Numbered from the stretch's first letter, positions 8,181 through 17,569 are shown. The stretch: DNA of 64,000 bases from Egicoccus sp. AB-alg2 (GCF_041821065.1 NZ_JBGUAX010000012.1:1-64000), one strand, 5' to 3'. Numbers and translations: made by a program. The notes: generated from the sequence alone by a model not told the origin.

Positions 8181-10829
8181 GTGGCAGAGAACCTCGTCAT
8201 CGTGGAGTCGCCCGCGAAGGCGAAGACCATCGAGCGGTACCTCGGTGACCGCTTCAAGGTCCTCGCCTCGTACGGGCACATCCGCGACCTGCCACGCTCG
8301 GACTTCGCCGTGGAGGTCGAGGACGGCGGCGGCTGTCACCTGCGCTACGAGGTGCCGGAGAAGTCGCGCCGGCACGTCAGCGCCCTCAAGCAGGCCGCCA
8401 AGCAGGCGAGCACGATCTGGCTGGCCCCCGACCTCGACCGTGAGGGCGAGGCGATCGCCTGGCACATCGCCGAGCTGCTGAACCTCGACGTCGAACAGAC
8501 CAACCGGGTCACCTTCGACGAGATCACCGAGTCGGCGATCCGCGCCGCCTTCGAGGCGCCGCGGCGGCTGAACACCGCGCTCGTCGACGCCCAGCAGGCC
8601 CGCCGCGCCGTCGACCGGATCGTGGGCTACCGCCTGTCGCCGGTGTTGTGGCGCACGGTGGCGTCGGGGATCTCCGCCGGCCGGGTGCAGTCGGTCGCGC
8701 TGCGCATGATCGTCGACCGCGAGGACGAGATCCGCGCGTTCGTGCCCGAGGAGTACTGGAGCTTCCCCGGCGCGTTCGCCCGCGACCGGGGCGGTGCCCC
8801 GGAGATCCAGGCCAACCTCCACGCCGTGGACGGCCTGCGGCTGTCCACCCCCAAGGACCTCGAGGACAAGTCCGAGGCCCAACGGGCGAGGCTCGTGGTC
8901 GTGCGCTCCGAGCCGGAGGCCACCCGCCTGGCCGAGCGCGCCCGCTCCCTCGACTACACCGTCGCCGAGGTGCGCCGCACCGAGGCCCGGCGCAACCCCA
9001 AGCCGCCGTTCAAGACCTCCACGCTGCAGGGCGAGGCGTCCAAGTACGGCTTCTCCGCGCGGCAGACCATGGCCGTGGCCCAGCAGCTGTACGAGGGCGT
9101 CAACCTCGGCGGCGAGCAGGTCGGGCTCATCACCTACATGCGTACCGACTCGCTCAACCTGTCGGCGCAGGCGCTGGGCGAGATCGGCGGGCTCGTCCGC
9201 GAGCGGTTCGGTGAGCGCTACGCGCTGAAGGAGCCGCGCCGCTTCGCCGGCACCGCCAAGGGCGCCCAGGAGGCGCACGAGGCGATCCGGCCGACCTCGG
9301 TCAACCGCACGCCGGAGAAGGTGCGCCGCTACCTCTCGGAGGAGCAGGCCCGCCTCTACGAGCTGATCTGGAAGCGCACCGTCGCGACCCAGATGCAGCC
9401 GGCCGTGTTCGACCGGGTGTCGGCGGACGTGGTGGGTGTCGAGCGCAGCGACAGCGAGCACGCAACCCGATCCGACGCCCAGGGGGCGGTCACCTTCCGG
9501 GTCACCGGCCAGGTGGAGAAGTTCGACGGCTTCCTGCGGGCCTACCGGGCCGTGCGCGACGAGGACGAGGAGGCCGACGAGGTCACCGACCGGCTGCCGC
9601 AGCTCGAGCAGGGCCAGCGCCTGCACCTGGCCGAGCTGCTGCCGGAGCAGCACGAGACCTCGCCGCCGCCGCGCTACTCCGAGCGCACGCTCGTGGAGGC
9701 GCTCGAGGAGGAGGGCATCGGTCGCCCGTCGACCTACGCGTCGATCATCTCCACGCTCGAGCAGCGCGAGTACGTGCTGAAGGAGTCCCGCCGGTTCTTC
9801 CCGACCCCGCTCGGCGAGGTCGTCGTCAGCTTCCTGAAGGCGCATTTCGGCGAGGTGGTCGACATCGGGTTCACCGCCCGCATGGAGGAGACCCTCGACG
9901 AGATCGCGACCGGCTCGCAGCCGTGGTGCCGGACCGTGACCCATTTCCTCGACGAGGTCGACGACTGGGTCAAGGAACGCAAGCCGGAGCGCCCACGCCT
10001 ACCGCTGTACCACCCGGCCGACTGCCCGGTCTGCGGCTCGCCGATGGAACGGGTGTTCTCCGGGAAGTCGAAGCAGTGGTTCGCGTCCTGCAGCCGGTGG
10101 CCGGACTGCGAGGGCACGCTGCCGCTCAACGACGACGGCACGGTGGGTGAGCCGGAACCGGAGCCCGAACCCGACGAGGACGTGCGCTGCCCGGAGTGCG
10201 GCAAGCCGATGCTGCTGCGCGAGGGCCGCTTCGGCAGGTTCTTCGGCTGCGTCGACTACCCCAAGTGCAAGGGCATCCGGAACCTGCAGCAGCGGCTGAT
10301 GTACCGCGACACCGACGGGCAGGCCGTGCCGTTCCGCTCGCCGACCGACCCCGACAGCTTCATGGAGCTGCGCACGTCGAGGTACGGCAAGCCGTTCGTG
10401 GGCTCGACCGGCTACCCGAAGGACGAGTTCGCGGTGTGGTCGGTGCCGATCGCCACGCCGTGCCCGAAGTGCGGCGCGCCGCTGCGGCCGCCGCCGCGCA
10501 ACCGCAAGGTGCCGCTGGCGGTGTGCACGAACCCGACCGTCAACCACGTGTTCGAGGTCGACGACTTCGACCAGCCGACCGTGGCGACGTGGACGGTCGT
10601 CGAGGGCGTGGAGAAGTACGACCCGGAGCTGGGCGGCACGCCGCTGCACCAGGACGAGCTGCCGGAGCCGATCGCGCTGACCTACACGGGTGAGCAGCCA
10701 CCGCCCGCCAAGAAGACCGGGCGTAAGAAGACGGCGAAGAAGACCGCGAAGAAGACGGCCGCCAAGAAGGCGACTGGCAAGAAGACCGCCAAGAAGACGG
10801 CCAAGAAGTCGACCAGGCGCAAGTCCTGA
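8181..10829 (+). CDS. topA: DNA topoisomerase I
   Basis: Type IA topoisomerase of 882 residues that relaxes negative supercoils. The N-terminal Toprim domain starts ENLVIVESPAKAKTIERYL and carries the acidic DLDREGEAIAWHI motif. The nucleophile is Tyr319 in GLITYMRTDS. Cysteine-pair zinc ribbons follow at about residues 615-790 (CPVCGSPM, CPECGKPM, CPKCGAPL). The protein ends in a Lys/Ala-rich tail of repeated KKTAKKTAKK units, typical of actinobacterial TopA and thought to aid processive DNA contact. GTG 8181 was chosen because homologues begin at this point. Confidence 0.97.
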   Translation: MAENLVIVESPAKAKTIERYLGDRFKVLASYGHIRDLPRSDFAVEVEDGGGCHLRYEVPEKSRRHVSALKQAAKQASTIWLAPDLDREGEAIAWHIAELLNLDVEQTNRVTFDEITESAIRAAFEAPRRLNTALVDAQQARRAVDRIVGYRLSPVLWRTVASGISAGRVQSVALRMIVDREDEIRAFVPEEYWSFPGAFARDRGGAPEIQANLHAVDGLRLSTPKDLEDKSEAQRARLVVVRSEPEATRLAERARSLDYTVAEVRRTEARRNPKPPFKTSTLQGEASKYGFSARQTMAVAQQLYEGVNLGGEQVGLITYMRTDSLNLSAQALGEIGGLVRERFGERYALKEPRRFAGTAKGAQEAHEAIRPTSVNRTPEKVRRYLSEEQARLYELIWKRTVATQMQPAVFDRVSADVVGVERSDSEHATRSDAQGAVTFRVTGQVEKFDGFLRAYRAVRDEDEEADEVTDRLPQLEQGQRLHLAELLPEQHETSPPPRYSERTLVEALEEEGIGRPSTYASIISTLEQREYVLKESRRFFPTPLGEVVVSFLKAHFGEVVDIGFTARMEETLDEIATGSQPWCRTVTHFLDEVDDWVKERKPERPRLPLYHPADCPVCGSPMERVFSGKSKQWFASCSRWPDCEGTLPLNDDGTVGEPEPEPEPDEDVRCPECGKPMLLREGRFGRFFGCVDYPKCKGIRNLQQRLMYRDTDGQAVPFRSPTDPDSFMELRTSRYGKPFVGSTGYPKDEFAVWSVPIATPCPKCGAPLRPPPRNRKVPLAVCTNPTVNHVFEVDDFDQPTVATWTVVEGVEKYDPELGGTPLHQDELPEPIALTYTGEQPPPAKKTGRKKTAKKTAKKTAAKKATGKKTAKKTAKKSTRRKS

Positions 10830-10915
10830 CGATCCCCGAGGGGCTTCACTGACCGCTCCGGGACATCCCTGGTCTTCCGGCCTGCGGTCCGGAGCTGGCC
10901 GGGTACCTCGCTAGG

Positions 10916-13021
10916 GTGAGCGGCATCATGGGTCAGGCCGACGACGGGGCGTCTCCGCCCACCGCACAGGTGACGCCCGGAGGCGCCGCGCCCCGGGTCT
11001 ATGCCGCGCTGCTGCGCAACAAGGACTTTCGCAACCTCAGCGTCTCCACGTTCGCGTCGGCCCTGGGCGACTGGATCGGTTTCCTCGCCATCCTGGCGCT
11101 GACCGAGGACATCCTCGGCCAGACCCGCGCCGCCGCGTTCGCCGTGTCAGCGGTGATGGCGGCGCGCGTGCTGCCCAGCATGCTCCTCGGGCCGGTGGCC
11201 GGCGTGTTCGTCGACCGCTGGGACCGCAAGCGCCTGATGATCGCCTGCGACGTGGGCCGCGGCATCGTCATGGCGCTGATCCCGTTCAGCGACGAGATCC
11301 TGACCCTGCTGCTCGCGACCCTCGTCATCGAGGTGATGTCGTCGCTGTTCGGGCCGGCGAAGGACGCCGTGTTCCCGACGCTGGTCAAGCGCCACGAACT
11401 GGTCGCCGCCAACCAGCTCAACCTGATGCTGACCTACGGCACGCTGCCGCTGGCCGGTGTCCTGTTCGCCAGCATGATCGGGCTGGCCGGACCCCTGTCG
11501 GGGACGATCCCGTACCTGGCCGAGCGCGCCGTCGCGCTGCCGATCTGGTTCAACGCGGTGTCGTTCCTCGCCTCGGCACCGCTGATCGCGCGCCTGCGTA
11601 CCCCACACCCGCGGGGCCGGCTCGGCGACACCGCCGCACCCAGCGCCTGGGTCGAGCTGCGCGAAGGGTTCGTCTTCATCGGCCGGCACCCGGTCATCCG
11701 CGCCCTGATCCTCGGCGTCATGGTCGCCTTCGCGGCCGCCGGGGCCGTGATCTCCACCGGCCAGTTCTTCGCCCGGATACTCAACGCCGGCCAGTCCGGC
11801 TTCGGCATCCTCGTCGCCGTCGTCGGTGTCGGCCTCGTGGCGGGCCTGGCGGCCAGCTCCGTGCTGTCGGCCCGACTGGCGCCCGAGCGGCTGTTCGCAC
11901 CCGGGATCGGCGTGGCCGGCGGGGCGCTGATCGTCGCCGCGCTGATGCCGACGCTGACGCTCGCGGCGCTGCCGGCCATGGTGATGGGCGCCGGCGCGGG
12001 CGTGTCGTTCATCGTCGGCTACACGATCCTGCAGTCGCGCGCCGACGACCGGATCCGGGGCCGGACGTTCGGGGCGATGAACTCCGGCGTGCGGGCCGCG
12101 ATCTTCCTCTCGACCACCACGGCGCCGTTCCTGGTCGGCCTGATCGGGCCCGAGCGGCGCGTCGACGGGGTCTACGCGTACGCGGTCGGCGGCATCCGGC
12201 TGACACTGGTCGCGGCCGGCACCCTCGCGCTGGTCGGCGCGGTGCTGACCGGGCGGACGTTCCACCGGGCCGTGACGCAGCATCCCGAGCTCGACCGGCC
12301 GATCGGGGCGGACCTGCCGCCGCGTCCCGCCTCGCGCGGCCTGTTCGTGGTGTTCGAGGGAGGCGACGGGGCCGGCAAGTCCACGCAGATGCGGCTGCTG
12401 CGGGCCGCGGTGGAGCGCGAGGGCCACGACGTGCTGGTGACCCGTGAACCCGGCGGCACGCCGATCGGGGAGCGGGTCCGCGAGATCCTGTTGTCGCGCT
12501 CGTCCGAGGGCATGGTCGACCGTGCCGAGGCGCTGCTGTACGCCGCGGCGCGCGCGCAGCACGTCGACGAGGTGATCCGCCCGGCGCTGCAGGAGGGCAC
12601 CGTCGTGCTGTGCGACCGGTTCGTGGACTCCTCGGTCGTCTACCAGGGTGCCGGCCGCGGCCTCGGTGAAGGCGAGGTGGAACAGCTCAACCGCTGGGCC
12701 ACCGCCGAGCTCCAGCCCGACCTGGTGGTGCTGCTCGACCTCGACCCCGGCGAAGGACTGCAGCGGGTGGAGGGCGAGCCCGACCGGCTCGAGGCCGCCG
12801 GGCTGGACTTCCACCGCACGGTGGCCCGTGCCTACCGCCTGCGGGCGGCCACGGACGCCGCGCGCTACCTGGTCCTGGATGCCACCCGTCCCGTCAACGA
12901 ACTGCACGCCCAGATCCGCGCGGCCGTCGTCGCCCGCCTGCAGCAGCTGCCGTCGAACGAGGGCGAACGCATCGACGTCAGCGGCGGGCTGGCGGGCGAG
13001 ACCACGGAGGGTGGTGGATGA
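10916..13021 (+). CDS. tmk: MFS transporter fused to thymidylate kinase
   Basis: 701-residue fusion. Residues 1 to about 455 are a major facilitator-type membrane domain with multiple hydrophobic segments. Residues about 477-690 are a complete dTMP kinase: P-loop GGDGAGKST at 482-490, TREPGGT, and CDRFVDSSVVYQGAG. The kinase makes dTDP for DNA synthesis; the transporter substrate is unknown. The stop overlaps holB by 4 bp, giving the order topA, tmk, holB. GTG 10916 is used; ATG 10928 is an alternative that leaves both domains intact. There is no frameshift between the halves, so the fusion looks genuine. Confidence 0.9.
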   Translation: MSGIMGQADDGASPPTAQVTPGGAAPRVYAALLRNKDFRNLSVSTFASALGDWIGFLAILALTEDILGQTRAAAFAVSAVMAARVLPSMLLGPVAGVFVDRWDRKRLMIACDVGRGIVMALIPFSDEILTLLLATLVIEVMSSLFGPAKDAVFPTLVKRHELVAANQLNLMLTYGTLPLAGVLFASMIGLAGPLSGTIPYLAERAVALPIWFNAVSFLASAPLIARLRTPHPRGRLGDTAAPSAWVELREGFVFIGRHPVIRALILGVMVAFAAAGAVISTGQFFARILNAGQSGFGILVAVVGVGLVAGLAASSVLSARLAPERLFAPGIGVAGGALIVAALMPTLTLAALPAMVMGAGAGVSFIVGYTILQSRADDRIRGRTFGAMNSGVRAAIFLSTTTAPFLVGLIGPERRVDGVYAYAVGGIRLTLVAAGTLALVGAVLTGRTFHRAVTQHPELDRPIGADLPPRPASRGLFVVFEGGDGAGKSTQMRLLRAAVEREGHDVLVTREPGGTPIGERVREILLSRSSEGMVDRAEALLYAAARAQHVDEVIRPALQEGTVVLCDRFVDSSVVYQGAGRGLGEGEVEQLNRWATAELQPDLVVLLDLDPGEGLQRVEGEPDRLEAAGLDFHRTVARAYRLRAATDAARYLVLDATRPVNELHAQIRAAVVARLQQLPSNEGERIDVSGGLAGETTEGGG

Positions 13022-14190
13022 CCAGCTGGGACGACGTGCTCGGGCAGCCCGCCGCGGTGGCCTCGGTCCGGGCCGCGCTGCGCGCCGACGAGGTCGCCCA
13101 CGCCTGGCTGCTGGTCGGCCCGCGCGGCGTCGGCCAGCGCGAGATCACCCGCGCGCTGGCGGCGGCACTCAACTGTCCGCAGGCGACCGAGCCCGACGGC
13201 GCCTGTGGCGTCTGCTCGACCTGCGAGCGCATCGACCGTGGCACCCACCCGGCCCAGACGGACCTCGAGCCCGAGGGCAGCTTCCACCTCGTCGAGGGCG
13301 TGCGTGAGGACTGGATGCCGCTGGCCACCCGCACGCTGACCGAGGGCCGGCGACGGGTGCTGCGCGTGGTGGCGGCCGACCGCATGAACGAGGCCGCACA
13401 GAACGCCTTCCTGAAGATCCTCGAGGAACCGCCGCCATCGGTGGTGTGGGTGCTGGACGTGGAGGACGAGGGCGCCCTGCTGGAGACCGTGGTGTCCCGT
13501 TGCCGGCGCCTCGACCTCGTGCCGTGGGGGCCTGACGCGATGCTCGTGCTGGCCGAGCGGCTCGGCGTGCCGCCCGAACAGCGCACCGCCCTGGGGCGCG
13601 CCGCCCTCGGTTCGCCCGAACGGCTCCGGGACCTGGCCGACCCCGCCGTGGGGCAGGCCCGCTGGAACCACCTCGCCCTGCTCGACCGCCTCGCGACCGG
13701 GGGGCCCGGCCAGGTCGTGCCGGCCGCGAAGGAGATCGTGACCTGGGCCAGGTCGCGGATCGCGCCGCTCAAGGAACGCAACCAGGCCGAGCTGGTCCGG
13801 CTGGAGGAGGCGTTCGGGGTCGAGGGCAACAAGGGCTGGCCGCCGGGGGTGCGCCAGCGGCTGACGCGCCGGTTCGAGCGGCTCGAGCGGCAGGAGCAGC
13901 GCCGGGCGCTCGATCTGTTCCTCGACGACCTCGCCAGCTACCTGCGCGACCTGCTCGCCGCCCAGGCCGGCGCCGGCAGCGAGGTGCTGGTCAACCTCGA
14001 CCACGAGGCGGCGATCCGCCGCGACGCGCAGCGGCTGCCGGCCTCCGACGTGGTGGCCGCGTTGCACGCCGTCGCCCGCTGCCGCGAGGCACTCGACCGC
14101 AACGGCAACGCCGAACTGCAGCTCGAGCGGCTGCTGTTGCAGCTGGCCCTGCCGCTGTTCGCGGCGGCGACCCGCGAGCGGGCCAGCTGA
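13018..14190 (+). CDS. holB: DNA polymerase III subunit delta'
   Basis: 390-residue clamp-loader subunit. The AAA+ fold starts WDDVLGQPAAVASVRAAL. The P-loop position reads GPRGVGQRE with no Lys, as is normal for the non-ATPase delta' subunit. A zinc module follows (CGVCSTCERI), then the sensor region AAQNAFLKILEEPP and VVSRCRRLDL. It is translationally coupled to tmk through ATGA. It loads the beta clamp with delta and gamma/tau. Confidence 0.93.
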   Translation: MTSWDDVLGQPAAVASVRAALRADEVAHAWLLVGPRGVGQREITRALAAALNCPQATEPDGACGVCSTCERIDRGTHPAQTDLEPEGSFHLVEGVREDWMPLATRTLTEGRRRVLRVVAADRMNEAAQNAFLKILEEPPPSVVWVLDVEDEGALLETVVSRCRRLDLVPWGPDAMLVLAERLGVPPEQRTALGRAALGSPERLRDLADPAVGQARWNHLALLDRLATGGPGQVVPAAKEIVTWARSRIAPLKERNQAELVRLEEAFGVEGNKGWPPGVRQRLTRRFERLERQEQRRALDLFLDDLASYLRDLLAAQAGAGSEVLVNLDHEAAIRRDAQRLPASDVVAALHAVARCREALDRNGNAELQLERLLLQLALPLFAAATRERAS

Positions 14191-14215
14191 CCGGAAACGG
14201 GGAGGAGGTGTCGTC

Positions 14216-14560
14216 ATGTCGCAGGCGGTGCACGTCGCCGAGATCGCCCTGGAGCCGGACTCGCTGGCGCCCGAGCAGGTCGTCGCGGGCGATCCGCAGG
14301 TGCGGGCCCGGGTGCTGCACACCTCGGCCGACGGCCGGGTCGAACGCGGGGTCTGGGAGATCACGCCAGGCGTCGTGACGGACGTGGAAGCCGACGAGTT
14401 GTTCGTCGTGGTCGCCGGCCGGGCCACCATCGAGATCGAGGGTGGCGACACCCTGGAGGTGGGGCCGGGCGACGCGGTGGTGCTCGAGGAGGGGGCACGC
14501 ACCCGCTGGACCGTGCACGAGACCCTCCGCAAGGTCTACCAGGTCACCGACCACGGCTGA
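14216..14560 (+). CDS. Cupin domain protein (DUF861-like)
   Basis: 114-residue single beta-barrel cupin, similar to the small DUF861/cupin_3 group. Conserved turns are visible at TDVEADELFVVVAGRATIEI and VGPGDAVVLEEGARTRWTV. The substrate is unknown. The start is well set by GGAGGAGGT upstream. It lies 25 bp after holB and ahead of an alcohol dehydrogenase, with no functional link apparent. Confidence 0.8.
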   Translation: MSQAVHVAEIALEPDSLAPEQVVAGDPQVRARVLHTSADGRVERGVWEITPGVVTDVEADELFVVVAGRATIEIEGGDTLEVGPGDAVVLEEGARTRWTVHETLRKVYQVTDHG

Positions 14561-14714
14561 CCGGCTCGCCGTCCGCGCGGTCGTGGCTCGTCGCGCCGTC
14601 GTTCGGGACCTGTGGCCTGCGCGGATGCGCCGCCCGACCCTGCCGGACCACGCAGCCGCGGGGGAGGCTGCGGGTCGAGCGCGCCCGACCGAGGCGGGCC
14701 GGAGGAACCACATC

Positions 14715-15725
14715 ATGAGAGCTGCCGTCGTGCGCGCCTTCGGAGCGCCGCTGGAGATCGAGGAACGTCCGTTGCCGGAGCCCGGCCCGACCCAGGTGCG
14801 CGTGCGCCTGGAGGCCTCCGGACTGTGCCACACCGACATCCACGCCTGGCGCGGGGACTGGCCGGTGAAGCCGACGCCGCCGTTCGTGCCCGGCCACGAG
14901 GGCGTCGGCATCGTCGACGCGGTCGGGGCCGGCGTGACGCGGGTGGCAGAAGGTGACCGGGTCGCCGTGCCGTGGTTGCACACCGCCTGTGGGACCTGCG
15001 AGCACTGCATCACGGGCTGGGAGACGCTGTGCACCTCCCAGCAGAACACCGGGTACTCCGTCGACGGCGGTTACGCGGAGTACAGCCTCGCCGACAGCCG
15101 CTACATCGGGATCGTGCCGGAGGGCGTCGACCCGATCGACGCGGCGCCGCTCACGTGCGCCGGCGTCACGACGTACAAGGCCGTGAAGGTGGCTGGCACG
15201 CGCTCGTCGGACCTCGTGGCGGTGTTCGGCGTCGGTGGGCTCGGGCACCTCGCGCTGCAGTACGCCCGGATCGCCGGTGGCACGGTCGTGGCCGTGGACC
15301 TGCACGACGACAAGCTCGAGATGGCCAAGCAGCTGGGTGCGACCTACACGCTCAACGCCCGCGAGCAGGACGTGGCCGCGGAGATCCAGAAGCTCGGCGG
15401 TGCCGACCAGGCCATCGCGACGGCCGTGTCGCCTCGCGCGTTCGAGGCGGCCTTCGCCTCCCTGCGGCGCGGCGGGACGCTGTCCATGGTGGGGCTGCCG
15501 GCCGACAACGAGATGTCGCTGCCGATCTTCCAGACGGTGCTGCAGGGCATCACCGTCGTGGGCTCGATCGTCGGGACGCGGGTCGACCTGGCCGAGGTGT
15601 TCGAGCTGCACCGGCTCGGGCAGACGCGCGTGATCCGCGAGACACGCCGCCTCGACAGCGTCAACGAGGACTTCGCCGCCGTCGAGGCCGGCGACGTGAC
15701 GGCCCGGCTCGTCTTCACGTTCTGA
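14715..15725 (+). CDS. Zinc-dependent alcohol dehydrogenase (AdhP-like)
   Basis: 336-residue medium-chain dehydrogenase oxidising primary alcohols or reducing aldehydes with NAD(P). The catalytic zinc ligands are Cys in GLCHTD and the GHEGVG His. The structural zinc site is CGTCEHC with a later Cys in WETLC. The nucleotide-binding motif is VFGVGGLGHLALQ. ATG 14715 has GGAGGA 14 bp before it. It is convergent with the next gene. Confidence 0.93.
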   Translation: MRAAVVRAFGAPLEIEERPLPEPGPTQVRVRLEASGLCHTDIHAWRGDWPVKPTPPFVPGHEGVGIVDAVGAGVTRVAEGDRVAVPWLHTACGTCEHCITGWETLCTSQQNTGYSVDGGYAEYSLADSRYIGIVPEGVDPIDAAPLTCAGVTTYKAVKVAGTRSSDLVAVFGVGGLGHLALQYARIAGGTVVAVDLHDDKLEMAKQLGATYTLNAREQDVAAEIQKLGGADQAIATAVSPRAFEAAFASLRRGGTLSMVGLPADNEMSLPIFQTVLQGITVVGSIVGTRVDLAEVFELHRLGQTRVIRETRRLDSVNEDFAAVEAGDVTARLVFTF

Positions 15726-15755
15726 GGGGACCGGCGGTGCTGGCGGGGCGTCGGG

Positions 15756-16223
15756 TCACACGTCGTGCGGACCCGGCTCCCCGCCGGCCAGACGCGACAG
15801 GTCGTCGCCGGCCTTGCGCAGCCGTTGCGAGTCGCCGCGGGCGGCGCCGGCGAGCAGACGCTCCACGGGCTTGAAGAGCCGCGAGCGGATGTCCAGGCGC
15901 AGGGCGAACGCGACCGCGGTGTAGGCCGCCTCGTCCTGCAGGTCGAGACGTCCCGTGCCGCGCACCGGCCCGTCGACGGTCACGACGTCGAGCCGCTCGC
16001 CCGGGGTCGCCGCCGACACCGCCATCTCGATACGCAGCGGCCGTATCGGGGTGCCGAAGGTGAAGCGGGCCGCCTCCGGAGCCTCCGGGGTGCCGGCCAG
16101 CATCTCGACCTCGTCGATGGCCGGCCACCACTGCGGCCAGGTCGTGAGATCCGCCACGACGCGCCAGACGTCGTCGCGTGCTGCGGTCGTGCGCCAGGTG
16201 CCGCTGAAGTCGATCGCCGCCAT
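15756..16223 (-). CDS. SRPBCC-fold (polyketide cyclase/START-like) protein
   Basis: 155-residue helix-grip protein. It shows the usual start IDFSGTWRTTAARDDVWRVV followed by WPQWWPAIDEVEML, and a long C-terminal helix. The family binds hydrophobic ligands or acts as aromatase/cyclase; the ligand here is unknown. It is a single-gene unit divergent from the tRNA. Confidence 0.8.
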   Translation of the reverse strand: MAAIDFSGTWRTTAARDDVWRVVADLTTWPQWWPAIDEVEMLAGTPEAPEAARFTFGTPIRPLRIEMAVSAATPGERLDVVTVDGPVRGTGRLDLQDEAAYTAVAFALRLDIRSRLFKPVERLLAGAARGDSQRLRKAGDDLSRLAGGEPGPHDV

Positions 16224-16278
16224 CGGCCGGCCTCGTGAGGGGAGCGTGACCGTAGCGGGGGCCGTCGGCCTGCCCGCG

Positions 16279-16309
16279 TTGGCCGGTCGGGCGGGACGTC
16301 CGATAACCT
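16279..16309 (+). promoter_or_regulatory. Probable promoter of tRNA-Thr
   Basis: TTGGCC at 16279-16284 and TAACCT at 16304-16309 are spaced by 19 bp. Initiation about 7 bp later would fall roughly 8 bp before the mature tRNA 5' end. Confidence 0.45.
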
Positions 16310-16323
16310 GGGCGGCGCTTCGT

Positions 16324-16399
16324 GCTGGAGTAGCTCAGTTGGTAGAGCAATCGCCTCGTAAGCGATAGGTCAGGGGTTCAAGTCCCCTCTCCAGCTCCA
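16324..16399 (+). tRNA. tRNA-Thr (anticodon CGT)
   Basis: 76-nt cloverleaf. The acceptor stem GCTGGAG pairs with CTCCAGC, the anticodon arm ATCGC/GCGAT encloses loop CTCGTAA, and the T arm AGGGG/CCCCT encloses TTCAAGT. CCA is encoded at 16397-16399. The anticodon CGT reads codon ACG. It stands alone between genes, with no sign of an integrated element beside it. Confidence 0.95.
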
Positions 16400-16502
16400 C
16401 ATCTCTCGTGCGTCTTGCGCCGCTCACGGCCTACTCGCCAGGTCCGATCGTGCCGGTCGGCGCCACCTCGATGTCGGGGCAGTGACGCACGGTCGAGCCG
16501 AT

Positions 16503-16518
16503 GACGCACCGGTGCGTC
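16503..16518. repeat. 16-bp perfect palindrome downstream of tRNA-Thr
   Basis: GACGCACC is followed directly by its complement GGTGCGTC. It can fold as a 6-bp stem with a CCGG loop. A direct copy of TGACGCAC lies at 16483-16490. It is downstream of both the tRNA and the oppositely oriented hydrolase gene, so a bidirectional terminator is the simplest reading. Nothing else is evident between 16400 and 16618. Confidence 0.4.
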
Positions 16519-16618
16519 GCTGGGCCGACCGAGCGGCGCCAGCTCGACCAGCCAGGAATGCAGAGCTCCGAGCGCTACCGCGAGGACATCGGGGGCACGT
16601 GACGTCGGGTCGTCGCCG

Positions 16619-17569
16619 TCACGCGGCCAGGGCCGTGGGCGTGGCGACCTGCAGCCAGTCGTCGACGGCGGCGACGTAGTCCGCCGGCGCCTCCAGCATC
16701 GGCACGTGGCCGACCGAGGGCAGCACTTCCAGGTCCCAGGTCGGCTGCCGCTTCATGACGTGGTCGATCGCCGTGCGCGAGATGAGCCGGTCGGCATCGC
16801 CCCAGACGACGAGCACGGGCATCGCCGCGTCGTCGATGAGCTTCAGCAGGTCACCCGGCGCGAGCATCGAGCGCACCACCGACTCGGCGGCCGCCGTGAA
16901 GGCGGCGACCCGCCAGGGCGCGTCGCGTCCCAGGCTGACGTCCTCGAGTCCGACCGCCCTGGCTTCGGGCGTCACGCGGTCCGGATCGGCGTGGATGAAG
17001 CGCGCTGCCTCCTGGAAGTACCGTTCGGGTGAGACGGCCGACGACAGCAGGCGCATCGCGAACCGGCCCAGTCCCGGCAGCGCGAACGGGGCGAAGCGTG
17101 CCAGCGTCGTCGGCGGGACCCGGTGCAGCGCGGTCGGCGGCGTCGGGAACGCCGGTGCGGCCAGGACCAGCCGGGCGACACGCTCCGGCGCGAGGCCGGC
17201 GAGGTGGACCGCGAGCATGCCGCCCATCGAATTGCCGTGGACGACGGCCTCGTCCCAGCCGAGCTCGTCCAGCAGCAGCTGCAGGAACTCGGCGTTGTCC
17301 GGGACGCGGACGCGGCCGGGCTCCGTCGGTTCCGTGCGCCCGAAGCCCGGCAGGTCCGGCGCGACCACCGGGCCGTGGGCGGCGAGGTCGCAGATGACCT
17401 CGATCCAGTTGGTGGCGCAGCCGCCCAGCCCGTGGATGAGCAGCTGGGGCGTGCCCTGCGGGTCGGCGCCGTCCGTGCGAAGCACGTGAACGCGGACGCC
17501 GTCGACGTCGATCCACTCGCTGCGGATGCCGGCCCAGCGGCGGCAACGCTCGCTCCAGTCCTCGTACAC
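16619..17569 (-). CDS. Alpha/beta hydrolase
   Basis: 316-residue alpha/beta-fold hydrolase. The oxyanion HG motif is LIHGLGG, the nucleophile elbow HGNSMGG carries Ser, the acid is in VVWGDADRLIS, and the His is in SVGHVPMLEAP. It is of the esterase/C-C hydrolase type; the substrate is unknown. GTG 17569 is preceded by AGGAGCGAGG. It is probably monocistronic. Confidence 0.88.
   Translation of the reverse strand: MYEDWSERCRRWAGIRSEWIDVDGVRVHVLRTDGADPQGTPQLLIHGLGGCATNWIEVICDLAAHGPVVAPDLPGFGRTEPTEPGRVRVPDNAEFLQLLLDELGWDEAVVHGNSMGGMLAVHLAGLAPERVARLVLAAPAFPTPPTALHRVPPTTLARFAPFALPGLGRFAMRLLSSAVSPERYFQEAARFIHADPDRVTPEARAVGLEDVSLGRDAPWRVAAFTAAAESVVRSMLAPGDLLKLIDDAAMPVLVVWGDADRLISRTAIDHVMKRQPTWDLEVLPSVGHVPMLEAPADYVAAVDDWLQVATPTALAA

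Noticed and set aside
10877-10902. CCGGCC/GGCCGG hairpin after topA as a terminator
   Set aside because: Only a 6-bp stem with a 14-nt loop, no T tract, and the downstream gene starts 14 bp later. Too weak to call.
13123-13150. Missing Lys in the P-loop of holB as a disabling mutation
   Set aside because: Delta' subunits normally lack a functional P-loop, so GPRGVGQRE is expected.
14972-15874. Alternative plus-strand frame within the alcohol dehydrogenase
   Set aside because: Arg/Gly-rich shadow of a gene with all zinc and cofactor motifs in the other frame.
16324-16399. tRNA-Thr as an attachment site of an integrated element
   Set aside because: No duplicated tRNA 3' end and no integrase or phage-like gene nearby.
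16482-16679. Short open frame after tRNA-Thr
   Set aside because: Overlaps the hydrolase 3' end, has no convincing ribosome site and no recognisable protein features.
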